A DNA stretch of 64,000 bases from Steinernema hermaphroditum (taxonomy: Eukaryota > Nematoda > Chromadorea > Rhabditida > Steinernematidae). The translations under genes were made by a program, and so were the position numbers. Under the pieces are notes generated by a model that saw nothing but the letters and a program-made list of their open reading frames with translations, searched no databases and was not told where the DNA came from. Location: assembly GCA_030435675.1 (NCBI GenBank), contig CM059625.1, forward strand, positions 2,418,001-2,482,000, read 5' to 3'. This document shows, piece after piece, positions 50,921-61,345 of this stretch. Within the stretch, counting starts at the first letter, position 1, and every line of letters starts with the position of its first letter.

Positions 50921-53138
50921 ACATCGCTAATCATCAACTTGAACCAGAACGCCCTCCATCCGTTTCACCGTTTGTTTGTCCGTTCACCATCGAGCCTCGT
51001 TCCCCGTTGCTTCACACCTTGTCTGTCCATTGATCTTCTCGTCTCCCCGTCGCACACCACCGTGTCCCTCGTCTCTTCAGATGTGTTTAGATTTGTACTT
51101 GTTCATAATATATGTTTATTCATGCCGTTGTATAATGCTGGACTTTTACCGGTCTCCTGATACCAAAAAAATCCAAAAAGCATAGATTAGGATGAAAATA
51201 TTGTCTATGTCTTCTCACTTAGATCCCCCTCCGTAACACCCTAATATTCCACTAACCGTCTGCGTACCGTAGTCGATAACCTCACTCCTCGTTGTTGTCC
51301 TCCTTTCCACTCTTACCCCGTTTTCCCCGGACCCCTCGTGTCACCGTTCCTGTGGTTGTTATGTTTGTTGTTGATGTTCGTTGTCCTCGTCTTTTCCCAT
51401 TACGTGTACTTTTCAGTTGTGATAATTCTGAGTCCGCAGTAGGTTCTTCTCCTTCTTCGCATCCTGTCCGCGTCGAGGCTGCTGTCCTTGTCCCTGTTCA
51501 CTATTGTGTTGAAGCTGCAAGCTGGTTTTTGTCGACTTCACTCTTGAGTTGTCACCATTTCCTCTCACCGATGCTTCGCATGATGTCGTATTATGACTAT
51601 TCTTAATTGTTGGGCGGGTTATCATGATTTGTTTTATTTGACATGATGAGATAAATGAATGTTCGTATATGGAAATTGTAAGGGGAACAGCATCTTGGTA
51701 ATTGAGTAAGTGGTAATTTTTGAACCGATTTTTTGAGGCAATCGTAGAAAATCACTAGGACTGTGCCTATAGGTATCCTTTAGATTGAAAAACGAATTCA
51801 GCCTCTTCGCACCCAAAAGCCACCTGTCATCTGTGGGCGACAATTTCAGCCGATATGCTAAACGTGTGTGCAAAGAAGTCTCTGTCAGTTCAATCTGCTC
51901 TTAGGACATAATGTCATCCAATTTGGAATGCTTTGATACAGCCGCGGTGGTGGGACTATGGCAACGCTGACTCCCACCTCCGCTGATAACAAGATGTCCG
52001 ACGCCAGAAAATCCGCGAAGACGCAACTCCCGGATCATGGACCATCAGATGCGAGCTCAGAAGCGTCCGTCGCGTTGCAAACCATGTTCCGTTGCCGCAT
52101 CTGAAGATTTACCGATTTCCAGATGCTCCGTGAAGTGCGCCATCCACCCCAGGGATGAAGACGTCTGCCAAGACATCCTCTGTTTATCTATTTTCGGTGT
52201 CCCGCAAGGCGTAATGCCTTTCATTCGCGAAATAAAGTCGTGTCTTCAAAAAACAGCCACTCATTAGATGATCTACACTCACGTGCACCGCTAGTTGCAG
52301 TGGGTCGCTCGTAAACATCCATTCTTTTGTGCAGTAAGCCTAAACACAGAAGACACCGAAATCTTTTAATAGCTGTGTAGTAAATCAGTTGTGATTCTGT
52401 ACCACATCGAAATTCCTATATGGTCGCCAAACGCGGATAAGTGAAATCTACAGTTTTGCTTTGTTGTGAATCATCAAGTCTGCGGCGGTCAGAACAAAGA
52501 GGCGCCGTCTGGTCGCGAGAAACGATGAGGCGCAGTAGCATGAGTCAGGAAACGCATAATCATCCTGAAATCGTTAACTCGCGATCCGTTAGTCCTTCTC
52601 CATATGCATTAGAGGACGGCTGTCCTCTGACAGCCCGCACACCATTTTATTGTGTGTTTTTCCTGCCGTATTTTCTACTTTCCGTCGATTGAGAACTCCT
52701 TCTTGGGGTGGATCGTTCGGAGGGCCTCGTCGAAAGAAAGAAGGAAGCGCTTCTTTCGAAGAGATACTCGGAGCGATGCACTTCATTGCTGGAGGTGCAG
52801 CATGGCTCTACAATTCCGTGTCTTCTTGGTCCACGCTGTATTGTCAAGTTCTTGATGGAGAGGAACATGTTTGGTCGGACTCGTTGCAAATAGACAGAAT
52901 TGCATCTATTTGCTCAGAGTCTGAACGAACACGTTTCTCGTTGCATCGATGAAGCCGCCATGCCACAGTGCGTTGCAGATTCGATAGCCGTATCGCTTAC
53001 AAATGGTGTTTGTTGTGTTTATGAAGAATCAGTTTCGTTTAACTAGATCACATATTCGGATAGCGCATCTAAAAGATGCAGAATCACGAAAAGGCTCGCA
53101 CTGAAAGTGCACTAATCGGCGGAGACAGGCGAGACTGT
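50567..53138. repeat. 29-nt perfect inverted copies
   Basis: Positions 50567-50595 (in the last transportin intron) and 53110-53138 are exact reverse complements over 29 nt (ACAGTCTCGCCTGTCTCCGC and following). Weaker similarity continues for about 30 nt on one side. They look like the conserved ends of an otherwise diverged dispersed repeat. Confidence 0.8.
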
Positions 53139-54193
53139 CGTGTTGCACAAATTGTTGTTCTTTGTCGCTGCACTGTACTTTTCTCTACCGTAATGCACTG
53201 ATCGCCAGCAGCGGCTCATCTTTTGATGTTCGGCGACGAACGGCGGCGAAGCACACGGTCGTCTACAGCCAGACGGTTGACGATGCCGCGTTTGAAGATA
53301 GTGCCATGCGAGAGTGCACATTCCCAGACAGTCAAAACATTTTCGAAATGCGTAAGAAATTTGCTCGCCTCCATTGGCGGAAGCGGTTACGGTATGCTAT
53401 ACCTCGGACAGTCTTGGTGGAGGTCTTTAGTTGAAATTCACTATCTGGATATGTTTAAAACCATTAGTATGTAAAAAAGAACCGGGACCAGAAAAACATT
53501 GTTAGAAAACTTTCTTCGACAAGCTTCATCTGCGATGCGAATTATATCTAGACACAAGGAAATGACCCATAAACGAACCACTTAGGGTTTTCTTCAGGAG
53601 ATAGTGAGAACTTGCGAAAAGAGTTTCAAATTCAACGCATAAGAAACGCTCGGTTGCGCTATAATAGGTTGCGCTAATCTTTATGTCATCCTCACTACCG
53701 CTCAGTGCTAGCTGCGTGTTAAACGTTATGAGAACTAAATATCTGCGTCGAGTTGATTGCCGATGTCGTGGCTTGGTGTCACTGTGTTACTGTTTCTTGC
53801 ATTTTTGCACTGCCCAAATAATCCGAGTCTTGCATTTTTGACGGTGTATAGCTATACTTAGCATATAAGGTCACCTAGACAGGTTCTTTTGCAATGTGTA
53901 GAAAGGTTTCTTAAATTCAACAGTAAAAGGGTGTCATTGGTTTTTTTTTACAAAAATCGCCTGTCAGCAGCACGCCTAACGCCTGCGCTCAGTCTCCACC
54001 CCAAACCGTGACGCGGCAGATGGGTGGAGCCGTGTTCCGCTCTCCGACTGGTTCTACACGATCAGAGCAGAATCATTCGCTCGTCGGCAGCAGGACCACT
54101 TCCTGTACCGTAGTCTCCGCTCTACACCGCCATAAAGAAGTGCACTTTTCCTTAATCAATTTCCTTGATTGGAGGACGGTAAGGGTATGCCAG
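50921..54193. other. Intergenic region with repeats
   Basis: It holds the transportin 3' UTR, dispersed repeat copy 4 (51945-52265) and one of the 29-nt inverted copies (53110-53138). Open frames at 52.4-53.0 and 53.1-53.5 kb show no family resemblance or consistent splicing and are not called. Confidence 0.5.
51945..52265 (+). repeat. Dispersed CxxCHPE repeat family, copy 4
   Basis: The 3' half keeps the family's C-terminal reading frame: CSVAASEDLPISRCSVKCA, then CQDILCLSIFGVPQGVMPF and REIKS, clearly the counterpart of copy 3. The 5' half has AAGATGTCCGACGCC like copies 1 and 2, and GATGCGAGCTCAGAAGC like copy 3, but in a shifted frame. The CxxCHPE block appears to be deleted. Confidence 0.65.
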
Positions 54194-54492
54194 ATGCTAC
54201 TCTCCGTGGCTATAATCTTCTTGTTTGAGCAATCCTACTCGTATCCGGTCCAGCTCCATTACTGTTCGACACCTGGAAGCCACAGGAAACGATCGGCGGC
54301 ATCTATCAACCGCGGACGGCAGAACATCCCCTTAATCGTCGACACAATGACCAAGTAAGCAAAAAACAGTTCCAGTTAGCGACTAACTGGCAGTGCTTTT
54401 TGTTTACTAGGATGCTAAACGGTGGCTTCATCTTTACGTTCAACATTCACAGTCGCCAGCTTCGAAGAGAAGGAATGCCGTTTGCAAGCTGA
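54194..54492 (+). CDS. Possible small secreted protein (uncertain)
   Basis: Two exons (54194-54354 and 54411-54492) would give 80 residues. The first 18 (MLLSVAIIFLFEQSYSYP) look like a signal peptide, and a basic RKR at about residues 32-34 is a possible prohormone cleavage site. The splice sites are good (AA|GTAAGC, TTTACTAG) and the 56-nt intron is typical of the window. I recognise no family. Against it, the second exon stays open longer in a different phase (to 54602), and a second near-copy of the intron follows at 54615-54671, so this may be a decayed or rearranged gene. Treat as a hypothesis. Confidence 0.3.
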
Positions 54493-54671
54493 CTTCCTTA
54501 GCGGCACCATCGGCTACTTACCGACACGAACGCCTTCATTTTTCAACGAAGACATGGGAACTGTTCAACGACGTCCGAGACAACCGTGGAGCACCATCAT
54601 AACCGTAGAACCAGGTAAACAACAAACACTTAAAGTTAGTGAAATAACTGGAAGTGTTTCTTGTTTACCAG
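54355..54671 (+). repeat. Duplicated intron-like sequence (54355-54410 and 54615-54671)
   Basis: The two segments are about 80% identical over 56-57 nt. Each starts GTAARCAA and ends TTGTTTACYAG followed by GAT. Both have proper donor and acceptor ends. They are 204 nt apart. Confidence 0.7.
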
Positions 54672-54672
54672 G

Positions 54673-56995
54673 ATTGACCAGGATCTTTTGACTACACACT
54701 TCTATCAACGTATTCCTTGGAGCTGATTTGAGGTGACAAAATAACTTAAATCAGCTTTATTGACAGATTCGTTAGAAGATGGATAAATGCGAAGGAACTT
54801 GCCATTCAGATCAACATGACTCAGCTTATCGCAGCTTTCAGCTCAATTCATCATATAGGGGGTGAATTTCAGAAAGGACATCATGTTTTACTAGTTCACG
54901 AGATGTCGGCCTTCAAGACCTGACTTCCCTATTACTGTCTGCTCATATTCACATCTCTCCACAGTTGGACCTCGTTTGTTCTGTATTTTGTCTGTACTGG
55001 ATGAGCTATCTAGCACCACTCTAATCAATGAACATAGTCAGAGAGCAAGTCATGTATCTCTGCTGTGTCCATTGATTATAGTGTGGTTGGACGAGGCCAC
55101 CTACAATCGTCACCTACTGTTCACCTGGGCACATGGCCTATCCATTAATAATCCATACAGTCAGTAAGGTTACTGTATGACTATTTTTGGATAGACCACA
55201 TGCTGCATTTGGACCCAACTCAATGCGTCAGTGTTATTACTTACCATCGCCCACAACCTCCCCTCTATGTTGACAACGCAAAATATTGAGATTTTGGAAA
55301 TATGATGCGTTGTCAATTTAAAGGGCAGTTTGATAAAGGCACTATATATGAACCAGGGCTGTGCGAAACTCCAGGTCAAAACCCGAAATCGTAGATCAAC
55401 AATGCCTTCTTTTCCTCTCATCTTTCAAGTTTCAAAGCATATCAACTCAATCGTGTGCCGTCATCCAGTCGCATATGATTCAGCTCGCCGCCTATGGGAG
55501 TGTTCAACGTCAGTCCTGTATCGATGCCGAGATTTGCAGACCTCCGAGAGATGAGAAACTGGAATCGAAGGAATGTCACGCAGGAATACTGCAATTCTTC
55601 GTAGCAGCAGTTGCTTCCCTGCATCCAACCCTATCCAGTTCATGCTTCAATGCCGGTACTGCCACTGGATCGTGGCAGTCGCAGCACCGTGGATGAGAAG
55701 GAGTAAAAAAGTTTTATTTAACAGCGGTTTTACATGAACAGAATAAACTCGATGTTGACTTTATGCCATGAATGAAAGATATTACACCTTACAATGGTGT
55801 CCCACATAATTTGCTACTGTCGTCTTGCCGACTTTGACTTTTTTGGTTCCTCAACTTTTCATCTTCATCTGAACTGTTTCTTCTTAAAATAATTGGAGGT
55901 ATATGTATTGCGGTCTTTTGAAGAAATGCTTGGCAGTTTTGTAATGTAATGGTGCATAAAGGTTTTACGCGATCGATTTGACACGAGAGTACATTTGATA
56001 TCAGCGAAGCTGTCAAGACTTCAAAGCTGGTCCGTCAGGATCGGTTTAAGTCCATAGGCATGAGCCTAAGCTAACCCAAAACTGGATGCTAGGGCATGCG
56101 CAAAAATCGCTTCGCTGGGCGAGCCCTGTAGTTTTGACACCTCTTGCAGATATCCTAGGCAATCTCGCGTCAAATCGTTCTGCTACCGTAATTTGAGGAT
56201 GCGCGTAGTTTGCTCCGTGAAAAGCGCTCTTCTTTCGGTGATTCTTATCAATTATTTTCTGCCCTTGTGTACAGTAGTGAATCAATGATAAGCAAAATGC
56301 TGTTTAAAAAAATTGAACGGATCTGAGTTAATTTGCCAATTAAACATTATGAGCGAGAAGAAGTTGCTCGCGTCTCCACCCGATGCAGAATTACAGTTGA
56401 TGCCATGTTCGAAATTAGGGTGAACTTTACGACTGGTCTCACAGCAGTGATGTTCACAGTGAAGTGCAAGGGTCTGAAAGGGTGTAGTCTACGAAGGATG
56501 CTATACTTACAATATGCTGGGATTCTGATATATGACATCTTGCAACACAATGCAGCGGAGGGCTGCCGGTTCATGGAAGATAGCTGGCATATACAGCTGG
56601 CTTTTAGAATACTCCTTTGGAAGATTATCCAGCTGCTCATGGTTGTGAACGAGCCTTCTGAAAGCAAGGCTGATGCTTTTGTTGTTATTGTGTTTTTACA
56701 TGTATATTGCAGCAATTGAACAGCGCGAAAGAAGTACTTTTATTGGAAACCGCACCGAAGGCACAGTGCTGGAAAAAATGTGCAGTAGTATACGAAGTTG
56801 ATAAATGCTCCAGGAAGAGATGCACCCGTACTTGCAACCACATGCGAATATGGTATAAAGCGTAGGAATCGAAGGGAACAATGTAACTCAGAAGTATCCT
56901 CTCAGGTTATAAAATGGTTGGGACGAGATCAGAGGGAAGAGATGGAACTTAAGAACAAGATGAGCAAAGAGATCTAGTAGTTATTGCCTTGTCTT
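54673..56995. other. Intergenic region, hairpin only
   Basis: Apart from the hairpin at 55015-55087, I see no gene or repeat. Short open frames on both strands are unconvincing. TTTATT at 56739-56744 could be the minus-strand poly(A) signal of MIER1, about 250 nt past its stop. Confidence 0.45.
55015..55087. ncRNA. miRNA-precursor-like hairpin (candidate)
   Basis: The 5' arm 55015-55044 (core TAATCAATGAACATAGTCAG) pairs with 55057-55087 (core CTGCTGTGTCCATTGATTA). About 24 of 30 positions pair, with small bulges, around a 12-nt loop. The size (73 nt) and imperfect pairing resemble a nematode pre-miRNA. I do not recognise a known seed, and the strand is undecided. Confidence 0.35.
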
Positions 56996-58968
56996 CTAAT
57001 GCTGCATGATACCGTTAGCGTGGTCGTTGCCGTTTTCTGCTATGCTCGCTGGCCTTTGCACAAGCGGTTGCGACTGAACGTGGTGACTTCGGATGAGACC
57101 GTCCATAGCATCTCTGAAACAGTTCGGCTGTGCAATTTGTTCCAGTGGATCAGTGTAGTTACCCAGGGCGTGGGAATCGACGAAATACGGGGAAAAGCAT
57201 TGGAGGATCGCCCTCTTGTGCATTCAGACGACGTTGCCTCGCGCGCTCAATGAAAACGTCATGGCGTTCGGACTTCTTCCAATTGTAGTAGAACTCAACC
57301 AACTCGCCGACTCTACGGCTCGGTAGCTGAAATATAATACACGTATAAACTGAACTATTCGACCCATTTTTCACTTTTGGGCACACGAAAAAAGAGCCTG
57401 ATTCGTAGAGGCAGGATGAAATCGAGAAACACTCGTGTCTGCTGATAAAATTACAAGTTGAACAAACTGATCTATCTACTGATTTTTTAGGTCTACTTCG
57501 TTCAACCTGATATGGTAGGTAAACAAATGTGATAGAGTAAAGCCTACGAGGTGCCCTATCGAACCTAAAGATTTACCCACTGTGTTTTCTAGAAAACGTA
57601 CCGCATGCGCTCTGATGACGAAGAAGTTCTTTCCATACACCGGAAGTGCCTGCTCGAAGGAGTCGACTTCGGCCGTAGTGAAGGCCACCCGCGGAACGGG
57701 AAGTGTTCGGTACGCCGGGCTACACTCGGTACTAATGTTCTCTTTCAGGACGTCCACGACCTCCTCGATGGTCTTTTCAACGTCGTAGTTGTTCTGCAGG
57801 AATTTGTGAAGCACGTAGTCATTGTCAAATGCTGCCTTCTTGTTGTTACGGTCGCCATTCTGTCGGCTTTCGATTTTCTCGTAGACCGTAGCTATGAGCT
57901 TGTCAACCGCGGCTTGGTCGACGTCCGGCTTCCAAAGCAGTTGGTTCTTCCTGTCGTTTGGCTCCAGCTCATATTCCGGGTCGTACTCGGGGACCTGCAC
58001 CTGATGGTCGGGACCGACGCTGACGTATCGCTTCCATTGGAGAATCTGCGGTGGCGGTACGTAGTCGTTGTCGACGTCGGCTTCTTCGTCGTCGTTCACT
58101 TCGAAGTATCCGCGGGGTCCGAGATGCTGAGCGTTGGGAATGTGGGCGATGACGCTGTCTGCGCCGGGTTCTCCGTCGTCTTCGTCCTCTTCGGACTCAT
58201 CTCGGCCGTTTTCTTCTTCTAGCGAATCCTCATCTTCTTCCACCGATGCCGCATCCCCATTCACTCCGTAGCCGTACATCGCTCTCAGCTGATCGAGTGG
58301 AATGTCCTGTTCTTCTTCGAGCATCTTAAGCTCGTCGCCATCGTCGTCGTCGAGGTACGCTTCTTCCTCATCTATAGTTGCTGAAAAATGTAGTATAAAG
58401 TGTCGGGTAAGGACTATTGAGAAGAGTAGATTTTTGTGTGTAACTTGTCATATTTCTCTTGGAATTCTTCAATTAAAATTCAAGGCTATTATGGACTACC
58501 GTAATAGAAGAATCGCGCGCCTGTCGACCGTGATATCTCGGGCGTAAGCGGATGAACTTCAAAACTTGCATGGGTGCATCGCTTCGCTTTCTAAGGCTGC
58601 TCAGGGAGTTTTAGAAAAAAGTTCGACCTTCGTGATACTTTTCCCATTCAATGATCTTCTTCTTTCAGTGCCTATTTCCGAAAACCAGCGCTAGATTCCA
58701 GAACCAGTATTATACCGGATTCCACTTATTAACTAAGCTGTAAGAGTGGGAGTCTCTCGGGAGGGAATCGCTATTTTCTTATTGTTTAGGTCAACAATGC
58801 TTCTATTTTACTAAAGTGGATAAAGATGGGAAATGAATAAGATATCTCATCCATCTTAACACGAGCTTGATGGTGTTTGATTAAAAAGCGTGGCGAAGAT
58901 GTTTTACCTTCGTCATCCTCGGCATTGTTGTCGGACCAGGTCTCGTTGAATGAGTCGTCGTCGGCCAT
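56996..58968 (-). CDS. MIER1: ELM2-SANT corepressor, MIER1 type
   Basis: A nuclear transcriptional corepressor that recruits class I histone deacetylase through its ELM2-SANT unit. Four minus-strand exons join in phase to 373 residues: 58968-58908, 58380-57602, 57326-57163, 57113-56996. The N-terminus is very acidic. The block EQDIPLDQLRAMYGYG at about 44-59 is the MIER-type motif, seen in vertebrates as a pattern ending in LLxxYGY. ELM2 covers about residues 138-200 (RYVSVGPDHQVQVPEYDPEY, then QLLWKP). SANT spans about 255-310 across the exon 2/3 junction (FFVIRAHA joined to LPSRRVGELVEFYYNWKKSE). The last short exon is supported by phase and a TTTCAG acceptor. Without it the protein would stop at 57159. 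An intron of 527 nt follows exon 1. Confidence 0.88.
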
Positions 58969-59274
58969 TTTCCGTTAAGAAGCGATAAACTTTCCCGCTG
59001 AAAATGGATAACTTAACGCGATGTTTGGTGTATTGAATTTAAGGGTTGGAAGGACCCAGGACTGGCGATGATGCAAGGAGGTGGCGCATTTTGCCTCGGA
59101 AGGTATTCCCTATGGTCGGTAAAATTTTTGTGCGCCATTTAAATACAACAAAACATGAATACAAAACCGCAGGATTCATCAATTCCCCATCGAAGCACGC
59201 CAGGTACATTGCTGCCGCATCGCATTACGCCGCTCAACTCGGAAGAATCCGCACTTTTCCCGCTTTCACATTCG

Positions 59275-59470
59275 CCCGCTTGCACAGCGCTGCGTCAGAA
59301 ATGCGTGCGCGCGCGCGACCTCACACCCAGACGCTGTTGCCGCCGTTCGGCGCGACGCTTTTATCGCCGTCGCGTCAGCCGGACCGACCGCGGCGACGAG
59401 GACGGCGGCGGCAGCACGGCGGCGCTTTTGAAGCCATTCCAATGGACGCCGTATGGTTTTCGCGGCGAGA
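59275..59470. promoter_or_regulatory. CpG-rich island upstream of MIER1
   Basis: Strongly CG-rich DNA, including a short GCGCGCGCG run, lies 300-500 nt upstream of the MIER1 start. Overlapping long frames on both strands are explained by base composition. Confidence 0.35.
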
Positions 59471-60195
59471 TTTTTGTTTGAAATTCCGCCGACGGGCACA
59501 ATGTCGAATTGGAATGAAAGTGTAATTGGCACCTTTTGCGATAACTTGTCACGCTCATGCATAGGTGCAATTGAGCGGGGATGGATGTCGCTCTGAGACC
59601 CAAGGATGTGGATCGGCGTTGGTAACGCTAAATTAGACGACTTACATTGAACTGTTCCGAGGCCTTCCCGATGCAGGACTAGAGGGATCTTCTGAGTGTT
59701 TGCTGCCACCTAGGGCTATTCTCTTTTGCACCATGATTGCACCTGAAACGACCTCTTTCAATGCTCACCGTATACCGGTAACGAGGTGGCTGAAACACAC
59801 GAAAGCTTCAAAAAATTAGGAAGTTTGTGTATGTGTAAGACGACTGGTAGTCCGGTTATTTGTCGCGCTGATGATCAATATGTTCAACGAGAAATAAAAA
59901 AAAGAAAAAAAAGGATAAATCGAGTACTTCCTCATGGTCCTAATGGTCACTGTTGTGAGGTGTATGCAGTACACTACAGTTGTTATCACAAGACACTCAA
60001 TAATGATCCGAAATAATTAAGTTCTATGACTTTTGAAGACACTGCGAGACTAAATGGGGCTGAAGGGTATATCTTATCTGCCCTCACGCAAAAAAATGTG
60101 ATCACTAAACATCATTTCCGAGCATCTTTTATTTGGCGACGCGAAGTGGACTAGTAACTGAAAGAAGAAAGACGGCAAACGTTTTGGGTTGAAAA

Positions 60196-61205
60196 AGGAA
60201 GAAGCAAAGGCACTTTGGTGGCTTGGAACAGGGAAGAATTACGGTACTTTTTTTCAGCATGACTATCAGATGAAGTAAGGTGGGAAACACTTCAATTTTA
60301 TAACATCAACTAACTGCTTACATATGATGACACTTGGCTGAAGTAAATGCACTAATAAGCCAACATAATCTAGGCGCCCTCCACGCGGCAATCGGAACGG
60401 ACAGCCACTCTGGAATCCCCCGCCGTGTGAAATAGAATGATTAAATGTCCGATACCGCTTCGCTCGAATGAAAAGCCTCTATGGATCTTATTAAGTCGTG
60501 GGAACTGCGACACACAGCAAAAGGCGTCAAAAGAAGGCGACGGAAGGGAAAAAGAGACCTAGAACACAAGTCATATGTTGTGCGTAAAATCTGGACAGGA
60601 CAGAATGAAAACAACTGAAGACAAGGAGGCTCTCACATTGCTCGTTTGGAGCTAATGGCTGCGGCTCAACAACGACACACAACGAAGTGGGCTATCTCTT
60701 ACTTCGAAGGCGTGCCCTATGGATCTGGATCTTATTTAGTTAAGTGAGTGACGCAGAATAATTGCGGCAGCAAAGCTGCGTTGAAATCGGGATTAATGCA
60801 AATGGTGTGCTGTATTATGTACGGCAAGTAACAAAATAATAATTCATTAAAAAGTTAAACTCCCATCAAAATATTAAAACGCTCCGGACTGGATGCAACA
60901 ATGCCAGTACCTAAAGCATAAGATATGGCTAGCTAGTTCGTCATGTCCCACACAGAAATCGTGAGAAGGATATCGCTTACCGTTTCAAATGTGGACACCA
61001 AATGTGGTATGATAGAGAGAACAAATACATTAGTTTTTTTGCATGCGTTTCCTTATTTCCCACCGCCCATATGCGATTTCGTATCTCAGAACAATTCGCC
61101 GCCAGACGACTATAATCAAATCGCTACTGGTTTAGCTGAAAGTAGGGCAGAGAGGAAGACGCAAAAAGATTGGCTGGTGGCCTGGAAGTGGGAAGAAATA
61201 CGGTA
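60196..61205 (+). repeat. Direct repeat, two copies of about 51-53 nt
   Basis: 60196-60246 and 61153-61205 share AGGAAGA.GCAAA, a GGTGGC.TGGAA block and GGGAAGAA.TACGGTA in order, at roughly 75-80% identity. The function is unknown. Confidence 0.55.
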
Positions 61206-61269
61206 GGTTCTTATAAGTGTAGCCGATCGACATCACTAATATGGGAACCTCAAGAAACGAAAGGAAAAT

Positions 61270-61345
61270 AACTATTAACAGCGAGCGGAGTCGAACCCTG
61301 ATCTGCAAACTGGTATGCAAGGCACTTACCGGGTCAATCACACAG
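61270..61345 (-). repeat. tRNA-like (SINE or pseudo-tRNA) sequence
   Basis: On the minus strand a perfect B-box GGTTCGACTCC (61296-61286) is preceded at tRNA-like spacing by an A-box-like GACCCGGTAAGTGCC. The T-stem and anticodon stem do not pair properly, so a working tRNA is unlikely. A tRNA-derived SINE or tRNA pseudogene fits best. Confidence 0.4.

Noticed and set aside
59046..59709. Frames of 100-159 codons on both strands near MIER1
   Set aside because: They are a composition effect of the CG-rich island; they are mutually overlapping and lack any motif.
61270..61345. A functional tRNA gene
   Set aside because: The B-box is perfect, but the T-stem and anticodon stem do not pair.
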